DNA of 64,000 bases from Luidia sarsii (lineage: Eukaryota > Echinodermata > Asteroidea > Paxillosida > Luidiidae): positions 24,602,543-24,666,542 of the forward strand of contig OX465101.1 in assembly GCA_949987565.1 (NCBI GenBank). Reading direction: 5' to 3'. The translations under genes were made by a program, and so were the position numbers. The notes under the pieces were generated by a model. The model did no database searches and was not told where the DNA came from. It was given only the letters and a program-made list of their open reading frames with translations. Positions 23,439 through 35,400 of the stretch are shown one piece after another (within the stretch, counting starts at the first letter, position 1; each line of letters starts with the position of its first letter).

Positions 23439-26400
23439 GTGAGTTCCAGTCTACAACCAAATGTGTTGGCTAGAAGTGGGAATATTTGTGACCCGCTCAA
23501 AAGAAAAGGTGACATAAGTTGCAGACAATAAAAAAACAAATGATATACCTGACTGGAAAGCCCACATTGTAAGCTTTCTTTTGGTATATAGCAGAGCTCT
23601 ATACCCCCTTCCTGCATGTCCTGTCTGAAGTTATGACATATCTGCATATTAATTATGTCCATGCATGGAGTTCAAATTACAAAAGGCGAGAAAACAGGCT
23701 TGGAAAAATGTGACTCGGCTGTGAGGAACAGAAGTGTGCTTGTTGAAAGAGTTATTTTACACATTTTATTTATTAAAATCGCCATTTTTGTGAGTAAAAC
23801 CTGAAGGTATTTAAGCATTGAAGATATGATTTCAGAAGGAAAAAAAATCTAAATTTGACGGAAAATTCCAACCTCTCAATATTGAGTGGGCCATTGCGTG
23901 CAAATGCATAGCGCGTCTTATATCACCTTCTCCTGGAGCGGGTCACATTTATCATTATTAATATTATTATTTTTTAAATCCTCATCATCAAACCAGTCAT
24001 GATAAGACATACACAATATTCTTGTGTACAAAATATGTGGCCACACAACTGCTGTAACGATCAACTGCTATACCCCCCCCCCCCCCCCGCAGGGTGCGTG
24101 AAGAAGCGTCCTGGCTGCAGCGAGCACTCCGGCTACAAACTGCTGCAGGCCTGTCTGCAGGAGTGCCTGCTGACCCAGCGCTGGCCCGAGGCCAGTCAGG
24201 TCATGGAGCTTATCTGTCTCTACCCCAAGCACATCGACCAGGACGTCATCTGGAAGGTAAAAAAAAAAAACTTAAAGAGCCATTCAGCACCGAAGCCTGA
24301 GCTCCGACCTGCAGTGGTTTGGTCGCGTCTTAAGTTCACTTGGCTCTCCTCCTTCTCTGCTCCCCCTCTCCAGTGCGGTCTGGAGATCCTGTACAATCAC
24401 CCTGACACAGACCCTGCCACGGTGGAGCACTTCTTCAGGTAAGAACACACAACACCTGTTTTGACATCAGTTGCAACATGAATTGCCAGATTAGAGGTAA
24501 CAATTGCGCTATTATGGGACTTCATTGTGGATGATCGAGGGACTGCGTGCTGCTACGGAAGACAGTGTGCTGGCATGCATCGAGAAAATTGCCAACAATT
24601 GACAAATGATGCTCGAATACAGTGATACGGCTTGTGAGTCTGGCTGTAGACTTGACCGTTACGATTCATGATTCGGGGCTCGTGCTGGACGACTCGGGAC
24701 TAACAAAAAAAGATGTGACTCAGACTTGGACTCGGGTCTCAGGACTCATATTTTGTGACGCGATGGCAAGTCTTGGCCCTTTTCCAAAAGCCACCTTTGG
24801 CTTCGGCTCCAGCTTCGTCTCTGTCATCCAAAAGTTGAAAACACAGGTTGGAGTTTTTTGGGTTGAAGTTGAAGCTTTGGATTCTTTTTCAATACGCAGT
24901 GTAACATTAAACAAAAAAAATAAAAGCCAAAGGCCTCCCATTTCCATGCCTCGTACTTTAGAATGAATGAATTAATAAAAGACAGACAGACAGAGCTTGA
25001 GCCTAAGCTGGGTTTTGTAAAAAAAAGGGCCCTTGTCTCTTTCTTTCTCTCGATGGGACTCCAGCAATGTGGAGGGAATCTACTGCCAGCGGAGATGGAA
25101 GCGCATGGAGAAGGCCTTCTACATGCTGGGCCGAGGCCAGACCAAGGAGGCACAGGTGGCAGCAGAGGTAGGCTGGAAGATGGAAAGTCTGAAACCGCTG
25201 CATTGTACCATGCCCCCCTTGTCTCAGAGAGTGTGCTCTTGACTAGGAGTCCATACTGCGTATGCTCGGGTGCTTTGCCTGAGCGCCTACTTGAAGAAGG
25301 GCAAAAAGTCAGACTGAATCGCATTCTTAACCAACTCGAGTAACGGTACATCTTCGCTCGACTGCAGCACCTGCAGCTGTGCAAAAGTTGAATCCACCGC
25401 ATGTAATAGTCTTGGGTCTTTGACTAACTCCTATCATTGAGACAAAGCTAAACTCAATTGGTGTCATGTTCTAGATTTACATGTAATGATAATAATAATA
25501 ATAATAATACATAACATTTATAAGGCACTTAACCACTTCGCGCCGGGGGGGGTTTTCAGCGCCAATGACCGCCATACGGGGGTTTTTGAACAATGCATCA
25601 TTTTAAAATCTCGCTAAAACAAGCGAAACAATATATTTCTGTGAAATAAATCGATAAGGGTATACTATGGGTACAAGAGAGTAAAAGCTGGCACAATTCG
25701 GACGTCGTTGTGGCCTTTGTCAAGAGATTATCCGTTCGAAAAAGGGCCCTTTGTGCGTCGTCAATGGACCGTAACGGACGTGTGTGTGTGGGTGCGTGTA
25801 CGCTGCTGACAATCCCTGACTGCAGACTCCAGCCTCCACTCCAGGCAGTCAAATCTTCGAGTTGGTCGGCCACAAACGAGCGTACAGATTACGGTAAAGA
25901 ATGTGGGGGGAATTCCAATGCCAGACCGACGACCGTTGGGCTGTGTGGCATGCAAAGACAATGTCCCCCGCGTGCTTTCAGCTGCAGCGCGGTATCCCTT
26001 GATCCTCCACAGTAAAAGTCCCACAATTGCGCAATTACTACTGCTAATCTTGCAATTCATGTGGCAACTTGCGTCAAAAAGGGTCTTTGTACTGATTCAT
26101 ATTGCTTTGTTCTAAGCTGAAAAGAGTCTGTTTAGAATGTGGACAATAGTGGTGCCCGGATTCGGAGGGCCCCGTTGCAAAGGCAATCCAATTGACCTCC
26201 GGATTCGGAGGTCCCGGCGCAAAGTGGTTAATACGGCTGTTTCTACAGTGCACCATTGTCAGTCTACAAATTACAAACTAGAACTTGGGCAAATAATATG
26301 AACCAGGACTGTTTCAATACATGTAACACAATGCTAACGAATTGTCAAACATGCGAGGAATGAGATGGTGTGCACCTCACTCGACCATCACACAACTGAA

Positions 26401-29400
26401 TGCTGATCTTGTGTGGATTATAATTATGAATTGAAAAGGTGTGTTTTCAACAAGATCTTAAACTGGTCAAGGGAATGGGTGTTATGAATATTAAAGTGTG
26501 TTTGTTCCAAAGGGTAGGGGCAATTGCTGAAAAGGCTCGTTCGCCGTATCTAGTACCCAGCATTCTGCTTGACCACAATAACTCTTGTCAGACCGCACAC
26601 ACACTCTCGTCCCAGCTCAGTGGTGAGGTCATGGAGCAATGAATCCCGTCCAAGCTGCCTGGGTCTTGCACACTTTCAAGCACAACTCATCAGACAAACA
26701 TGGCGAGCATTACTGCACCAACTTTACACGTCCATTCTGCCCACAAAGCATACTCAAGCCTACCCGTAGCCTCATTCTGGAAAGACTGAAGTTGAACATT
26801 ACCGTGGTCATCGGCCGGGATGTAATGGCCCTTTCTCTCCTCCTGACCTTCCACCCCCAACACCTGGATTCAGTCCACCCAGGTCTTCCACCAACACATG
26901 GTTCGCAAGGGTGACCTGAAGTCGGACGAGCACTGGAAGACGGTGACCCGAGCCTACACAGGAATGCTCAAGTACGTGCAGTGCCGCGAGTCACAGTCGG
27001 AACTCGGGAACAAAAAACAGCAAGGAGGTGAGGAACCTATGGCCCTCTAACTCTCCTGCCCTCCTCCCCTCCCTTTCCCTCCCTTTTCCTTCCCTGCCCT
27101 GCCCTGCCCTCTCCTGCCCTGCCCTCTCCTGCCCTGCCCTGCCCTGCCCAATGCTGCCCTGCCCTGCCCTGCCCTCTCCTGCCCTCCCCTGCCCTTACCT
27201 GCCTTCCCCTACCCTCCCCTGCCCTCCCCTGCCCCCCCCTGCCCTCCCCTGCCCTCCCCTGTCCTGTCCTGCACTGTCCTGCACTGCCCTGCCCTGTCCT
27301 CCCCTGCCCTCCCCTGCCCTCCCATGCCCTCCCCTGCCCTTACCTGCGTTCCCATGCCCTCCCCTGCCCTCCCCTGCCCTCCCCTGATCTTACCTGCCCT
27401 TACCTGCCTTCCCCTGCCCTGTCCTGCACTGCCCTGCCCTGTCCTCCCCTGCCCTCCCCTGTCCTCCCCTGCCCTCCCCGGCCCTGTTTTAGTCCTATTT
27501 TAGTCAAGCTAGGAATAGACATTTCTTTCCCCTGTTCCACCAAGCACAAACTGCTTTCGGCATTTTGCTACCGGTTAGTTCAGATGTTCAATGGCCCTCT
27601 AACTCTCCTGCCCTCATCCCCTCCCTTTCCCTCCCATTTCCTTCCCTGCCCTGCCCTGCCCTGCCCTCTCCTGCCCTGCCCTGCCCTGCCCTGCCCTGCC
27701 CTGCCCTGCCCTCTCCTGCCCTGCCCTCCCCTGCCCTCCCCTGCCCTCCCCTGCCCTCCCCTGCCCTCCCCTGCCCTCCCCTGCCCTGTCCTGCACTGTC
27801 CTGCACTGCCCTGCCCTGTCCTCCCCTGCCCTCCCATGCCCTCCCATGCCCTCCCCTGCCCTTACCTGTGTCCCATGCCCTCCCCTGTCCTCCCCTGCCC
27901 TCCCCTGCCCTCCCCGGCCCTCTTTTAGTCCTATTTTAGTCAAGCTAGGAATAGACATTTCTTTCCCCTGTTCCACCAAACAAACTGCTTTCGGCATTTT
28001 GCTACCGGTTAGTTCAAATGTTCAATGGCCCTCTAACTCTCCTGCCCTCCTCCCCTCCCTTTCCCTCCCATTTCCTTCCCTGCCCTGCCCTCTCATGCCC
28101 TGCCCTGCCCTGCCCTGCCCTGCCCTGCCCTCCCCTCTCCTGCCCTGCCCTCCCCTGCCCTCCCTGCCCTCCCATGCCCTTACCTGCCTTCCCCTGCCCT
28201 CCCCTGCCCTTCCCTGCCCTCCCCTGCCCTCCCCTGCCCTCCCCTGCCCTCCCCTGCCCTCCCCTGCCCTGCCCTGCCCTCTCCTGCCCTGCCCTGCCCT
28301 GCCCTGCCCTACCCTGCCCTCTCCTGCCCTGCCCTCCCCTGCCCTCTCCTGCCCTCCCCTGCCCTCCCCTGCCCTCCCCTGCCCTTACCTATCCTTACCT
28401 GCCCTCCCCTGCCCTCCCCTGCCCTTACCTGCCTTCCCCTGCCCTGTCCTGCACTGCCCTGTCCTGTCCTCCCCTGTCCTCCCCTGCCCTCCCATGCTCT
28501 CCCATGCCCTCCCCTGCCCTCCCCTGCCCTCCCATGCCCTGTTTTAGTTCTCCCCTGCCCTCCCCTGCCCTCCCCTGCCCTTACCTGCCTTCCACTGCCC
28601 TGTCCTGCACTGCCCTGTCCTGCACTGCCCTGCCCTGTCCTCCCCTGCCCTCCCATGCCCTCCCATGCCCTCCCATGCCCTCCCATGCCCTGCCCTGTCC
28701 TCCCCTGCCCTCCCCTGCCCTCCCATGCCCTCCCATGCCCTCCCATGCCCTCCCATGCCCTCCCATGCCCTCTCCTGCCCTGCCATCTCCTGCCCTCCCC
28801 TGCTCTTACCTGCCTTCCCCTGCCCTCCCCTGCCCTTACCTGCCTTCCCCTACCCTCCCCTGCCCTCCCCTGCCCTCCCCTGCCCTCCCCTGCCCTCCCC
28901 TGCCCTCCCCTGCCCTCCCCTGCCCTCCCCTGCCCTCCCCTGCCCTCCCCTGCCCTCCCCTGCACTGCACTGCCCTGCCCTGCCCTGTCCTCCCGTGCCC
29001 TCCCCTGCCCTCCCATGCCCTCCCATGCCCTCCCCTGCCCTCACCTGCCTTCCCCTGCCCTCCCTGCCCTCCCATGCCCTTACCTGCCCTGCCTTCCCCT
29101 GCCCTCCCCTGCCCTCCCATGCCCTCCCCTGCCCTCCCCTGCCCTCCCCTGCCCTCCCCTGCCCTTACCTGCCTTCCCCTGCCCTCCCCTGCCCTCCCCT
29201 GCCCTCCCCTGCCCTGCCCTGTCCTCCCCTGCCCTTACCTGCCTTCCCCTGCCCTCCCCTGCCCTCCCCTGCCCTCCCCTGCCCTCCCCTGCTCTACCCT
29301 GCCCTCCCCTGCCCTTACCTGCCTTCCCCTGCCCTTACCTGCCCTCCCCTGCCCTCCCCTGCCCTTACCTGCCTTCCACTGCCCTGTCCTGCACTGCCCT

Positions 29401-32400
29401 GCCCTGTCCTACCCTGCCCTCCCCTGCCCTCCCATGTCCTCCCATGCCCTCCCCTGCCCTCCCATGCCCTGTTTTAGTTCTCCCCTGCCCTCCCCTGCCC
29501 TCCCTTGCCCTTACCTGCCTTCCACTGCCCTGTCCTGCACTGCCCTGCCCTGTCCTCCCTGCCCTCCCCTGCCCTCCCCTGCCCTCCCATGCCCTGCCCT
29601 GTCCTCCCCTGCCCTGCCCTGCCCTGCCCTGCCCTCTCCTGCCCTGCCCTGCCCTGCCATCTCCTTCCCTCCCCTGCCCTTACCTGCCTTCCCCTGCCTT
29701 CCCCTGCCCCTCCCTGCCCTTACCTGCCTTCCCCTACCCTCCCCTGCCCTCCCCTGCCCTCCCCTGCCCTGCCCTGCCCTGTCCTGCACTGCCCTGCCCT
29801 GCCCTGTCCTGTCCTCCCCTGCCCTCCCCTGCCCTCCCATGCCCTCCCCTGCCCTTACCTGCCCTTAGTTCCTGCCCCTGCCCTCCCCTGCCCTTACCTG
29901 CCTTCCCCTACCCTCCCCTGCCCTCCCCTGCCCTACCCTGCCCTCCCCTGCCCTGCCCTGTCCTGCACTGTCCTGCACTGCCCTGCCCTGTCCTCCCCTG
30001 CCCTCCCATGCCCTCCCCTGCCCTTACCTGCGTTCCCATGCCCTCCCCTGCCCTCCCCTGCCCTCCCCTGATCTTACCTGCCCTTACCTGCCTTCCCCTG
30101 CCCTGTCCTGCACTGCCCTGCCCTGTCCTCCCCTGCCCTCCCCTGCCCTCCCCGGCCCTGTTTTAGTCCGTTTTTAGTCAAGCTAGGAATAGACATTTCT
30201 TTCCCCTGTTCCACCAAACACAAACTGCTTTCGGCATTTTGCTACCGGTTAGTTCAGATGTTCAATGGCCCTCTAACTCTCCTGCCCTCCTCCCCTCCCT
30301 TTCCCTCCCATTTCCTTCCCTGCCCTGCCCTGCCCTCTCCTGCCCTGCCCTGCCCTGCCCTCTCCTGCCCTGCCCTCCCCTGCCCTTACCTGCCCTGCCC
30401 TGTCCTCCCCTGCCCTCCCCTGCCCTCCCCTGCCCTCCCATGCCCTCCCATGCCCTCTCCTGCCCTGCCCTGCCCTGCCATCTCCTGCCCTCCCCTGCCC
30501 TTACCTGCCTTCCCCTTGCCCTCCCCTGCCCTTACCTGCTTTCCCCTGCCCTCCGCTGCCCTCCCCTGCCCTTACCTGCCTTCCCCTGCCCTCCCCTGCC
30601 CTCCCCTGCCCTCCCCTGCCCTCCCCGGCCCTCCCCTGCCCTCCCCTGCCCTCCCCTGCCCTCCCCTGCCCTCCCCCTGCCCTCCCCCTGCCCTCCCCCT
30701 GCCTTCCCCTGCCCTGTCCTGCACTGCCCTGCTCTGTTCTCCCCTGCCCTCCCCTGCCCTCCCATGCCCTCCCCTGCCCTCCCATGCCCTCCTCTGCCCT
30801 TACCTGCCTTCCACTGCACTGCCCTGCACTGCCCTGCCCTGTCCTCCCCTGCCCTCCCCTGCCCTCCCCTGCCCTCCCATGCCCTCCCATGCCCTCCCAT
30901 GCCCTCCCCTGCCCTCCCATACCCTGTTTTGGCGCCATCGTCGCAATACTATTATATGGAGGAACAAAACCAAACTCAATCATGCCAAAGGTTTCGCTCC
31001 CGATCCTGGTCGGATCGAAAAGTTCGTTCGTTTAGAAAAAAATATTGTGGCAAAAAATAAATGTGGCTGCAACGCTGTGTGCCTGCCCTAGAGCTCTACG
31101 GTGCCTGCATACAACCAAGGAGCACGTGTAGGCCGCGCTGGGGTGAGTGCGCACGCAGCTCGCTAGCCAACATGACCTTCCGTATGCACAATTCATTTTG
31201 AGAACGAAAAGGAAATAAAAGTTGCCTCGACTGCTCTGTCCTCCCCTGCCCTCCCCGGCCCTGTTTTAGTCCTATTTTAGTCAAGCTAGGAATAGACATT
31301 TCTTTCCCCTGTTCCACCAAACACAAACTGCTTTCGGCATTTTGCTACCGGTTAGTTCAGATGTTCAATGGCCCTCTAACTCTCCTGCCCTCCTCCCCTC
31401 CCTTTCCCTCCCATTTCCTTCCCTGCCCTGCCCTGCCCTCTCCTGCCCTGCCCTGCCCTCCCCTGCCCTCCCTGCCCTCTCCTGCCCTGCCCTCCCCTGC
31501 CCTCCCTGCCCTCCCATGCCCTTACCTGCCTTCCCCTGCCCTCCCCTGCCCTCCCCTGCCCTCCCATGCCCTCCCATGCCCTCTCCTGCCCTGCCCTGCC
31601 CTGCCATCTCCTGCCCTCCCCTGCCCTTACCTGCCTTCCCCTTGCCCTCCCCTGCCCTTACCTGCCTTCCTCTGCCCTCCGCTGCCCTCCCCTGCCCTCC
31701 CCTGCCCTTACTGTACCTGCCTTCCCCTGCCCTCCCCTGCCCTCCCCTGCCCTCCCCTGCCCTCCCCTGCCCTTACCTGCCTTCCCCTGCCCTCCCCTGC
31801 CCTCCCCTGCCCTCCCCTGCCCTCCCCTGCCCTCCCCTGCCCTCCCCTGCCCTCCCCTGCCTGCATACAACCATGGAGCACGTGTAGGCCGCGCTGGGGT
31901 GAGTGCGCGCGCAGCTCGCTAGCCAACATGACCTTCCGTATATGCACAATTCATTTTGAGAACGAAAAGGAAATAAAAGTTGCCTCGACTTTCGTACGAC
32001 ATTTATGAGCAGTTGAATTTTATATGATGGAGGGACTTTTGAAAACCTTGACTTTAACATACTTTTCGATGTTTTATTTTTTCTTTGGATTGACTTTTTT
32101 TTTAACTACTATGGGAAAACCAGCAACCATAGCTTTGATGCACACCGCTATCAATTACCCTATTGGTTAACATTAATAATCCAACCAACTTCGCCGTATT
32201 TTCTTATGTGTTTTATTGTTTTATCGGGACACCGGTTTGGGAAAACCGGAACCGGGTCCCGATCGGGACGGTCGGGAACCAGTGTGACCGACCGAACCGA
32301 CCCAGCCTTAGTTCAGATGTTCAGTGGAAGCTTTGCTATTACTTGATAGTATGGTCTCCCGTCTCCTCGCCTCATTCAGACGCAGAGGAGTTTACCGTGC

Positions 32401-35400
32401 AGGATGCCTGTGAGCGTCTGGGCACCGTACTGCAGGCACCCGGCATCTGGGATATCTTCATTACTAAGCAAGTGGAGGTAAGAAAGCCTTCCTGCCTGTC
32501 TTCCTGCCTGCCTGCCTGCCTGCCTGCTAGCCTGCCTGCCTGCCCTCCCACCCGCCCGCCTGCCCGCCCGCCCGCCCGCCTGCCTGCCTGCCTGCCCTGC
32601 CTGCCCTGCCTGCCTGCCTGCCTGCCCGCCTGTCAGCCTGCCTGCCTGCCTGCCTGCCTGCCTGCCCGCCAGCCCACCCGCCCGCCCGCCTGCCTGCCTG
32701 CCTGCCCTGCCTGCCCTGCCTGCCTGCCTGCCTGCCCGCCTGTCAGCCTGCCTGCCTGCCTGCCTGCCCGCCAGCCCACCCGCCCACCCGCCCGCCCGCC
32801 CGCCCGCCTGCCTTCCTGCCTTCCTGCCTTCCTGCCTACCTGCCTACCTGCCTGCAAGCCTGCCTGTCTGCCTGCCTGTCAGCCTGCCTGCCTGCCTGCC
32901 TGCCCGCCAGCCCACCCGCCCGCCCGCCTGCCTACCTGCCTACCTGCCTGCAAGCCTGCCTGTCTGCCTGCCTGTCAGCCTGCCTGCCTGCCTGCCTGCC
33001 TGCCCGCCAGCCCACCCGCCCCCACCCGCCCGCCCGCCTGCTTGCCTGCCTGCCTGCCCACCTGCCTGCCTGCCCTGCCTGCCCCGCCTGCCCACCAGTT
33101 TTTCCTTCATTTGTTTGACTTTTGTCATGGTGGTATCTCTTTTCAATCGGGGCCAACAGCTTCTGGAGTCAGAGGGCAAGGTTAACGAGGCCCGCCAGTG
33201 TCTGGAGAACAACTGCTGTCAGAATGGGAACAACCCCAACGCCTTCAGGTACCTGTACGAGTTCCTGGCGCGAAGTGACGGGCGGCGAGAGGAGATGACC
33301 GCAGTCCTCAAGGTGGGTTTTGCACAGACAGAGGAGACCAGCCAGCTCCCCATCACCTACTCCCCATCACCTCCCTCCCCACCTCCCCATGAAATGCAAG
33401 TTCAGTTTGGGTTGGCGAGGTGATCCTGTGAAATCTTGTGCTCAAGCAAAATTTGGTGCTTAAAGACCACAAAAGATTCTCTTTTGAGGTGTGAGGCACC
33501 ATGTCAAAAAGATTTTTATCGGCGCGACGCGACCCACCGCGGCGCAGTGCGGCGCGTCCCCCCGCGTCCCACCTCCCGGATTAAATCGCGGCGCAGCGCG
33601 GAGCCCGGACGGTCCCCTTGCTCATTAAAAGATCCCCTCTGATTGTTATGTTAATGGTCGAATGAATATGGAGAAGTCCCTGGCCCGGCACACACAGGGC
33701 CCGCTGCAACCCGCCGCGGCGAGCTGTGTGTGGACAACATGGACTATTCCATTATGAATGGGAGGGGTGCTCAATACAGCAGCTGAGTATTTTGGATGTC
33801 ATTTTTTAGTTCGAAAAATCCAGCTTTTTACCGTGGATTGTGGTCTCAAAGAAACAATACATATTTAAGTTGCTCTCAGTTTGTTTTTGGTACTAACGAT
33901 GTGTTGTGGGTAAATATGAGCACCCCTATAAGCTGAATGACAAGCAGAGTGGAACACCAACCGCGTTCGGGCGTTATTTAGTTCCCCCCTTTGGTGTGCG
34001 GTGTTGTCTTCCTAGTAGCTTTCTTTCCACATGAAAGGCAAACTGTCGGAGTTATCAACTTTATATTTGAGTCTCTCTTGAAGGTCCTGCTAGGATCGAA
34101 AGTTAGGCCATTCATTTAGATTACAATTTCCCCCCTTCTTTTCTTTATTAAAATTTAAAAAATATATAAAAAAACTGAACAGGAACTTAAATGGGAAAGA
34201 ACGTTTTTACTGGCCGGACCGGAACTCTTTTTAAAGTAATAAACCAATGAAGTTACCTGCGCCTTGGGAAGGCTCAGAAAATCGCAGTGCGCCACGTAAA
34301 TCCATTATTTTACATGTAGATTCACGAGTCAGAGTTTTGCCAATCAGAAAAGAAATTGCCCTGAAGCGGTATCAGCCTATTGGTGTTGATATTCCGATTT
34401 CCGGAGAGTTTATTTATTTTTTATTTTTCCAGACGCTGCCCCGAAAATGTCTTTCCGAAACACTTCAGCTCCCGGTCATGCGGGATATATAGTGCCGGCC
34501 GCCAGCGCGGCCCTTAGCTTAGCATAGCGCGCCAGCATGCACACAGTCATTATGGAAGCTTGACCGTACCGTGCGCACTGCCAGCTAAACATTGCGCATT
34601 CTGTGCACAACAGCACGTGCAGGACATGTCAACAAACTTTTCGTCTGTGGGTACCAGTGAATCTTGGACACCGCTAGCGGTACCAATCAACGGGTACCAA
34701 CGGTAGTTGGGAGTGATTTACGTTGCACGATATATGGATTGCGCAATAACACGTGGTTGGGTTGCGTGTGAAAGTAGAATCCTAGAGCTGTCAAAAGTTT
34801 GTTGTTCGATGGCGGGTGCCTTTTAACCAGGTCCCGAAAGGAGAAAGCCAGACAGCAAAAGGAGCACTACTTACTACACGATACAGCACAAAAATGTTGC
34901 ACTCTTTATTCCTTTTTTCAGGTAGGCCTACGAACGTATGTGATCGTTTTTCAAGTTATTCTCACATTTTTGATGATAAATTTTTGGCACGGCCCACATC
35001 ACGATTCCTTGACAGCATGGACTATTCCATTAGGCATGAGAGGGGTACATGTACCACTGTATATACAATGATAAGCTCCGATAATATTCTCGTTTAGGGT
35101 GGACCTAGCTGCTTGCAAATCCATCTTTACATAACATGTACGTAGGCTATTGAGACTTTTTTTCGGGGGATTTATTTTCACATGTTTTTGCCGTCAGGCC
35201 GACTAGAACATCCCGGCCATACCTGAATGGTACGGTCCATGTTCCGTGTGGAGGCTGGTTTGGACGTCATTTTCTCGTTCATTTTTTTCATGCCTCAAAC
35301 CGACTTTGGGAAAAGCAGTGTCGTCTGTTTTGTCGATCTTGGATTCCAGTAAACGTTTTTCTCGGATATTTTTTTCCCAATCCAGAGTGAGGAAAACAAT

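Noticed and set aside
24094..24300. Alternative plus-strand frame starting MREEASWLQRAL over TAF1A exon 2
   Set aside because: It is a shadow frame; the frame set by the exon 1 phase gives CVKKRPGCSEHSG..., which matches the family.
28018..29868. 616-codon open frame and many others (LPCPPLPSPA / GGQGRAGEGR) in the decamer array
   Set aside because: They are periodic translations of a 10-bp repeat, open on both strands and in several frames at once, with no splice or start context. They lie within a TAF1A intron.
32163..33185. 340-codon plus-strand open frame through the (CCTG)n array
   Set aside because: Only the 32380-32477 and 33160-33185 parts match TAF1A; the middle is translated tetranucleotide repeat between good splice sites.
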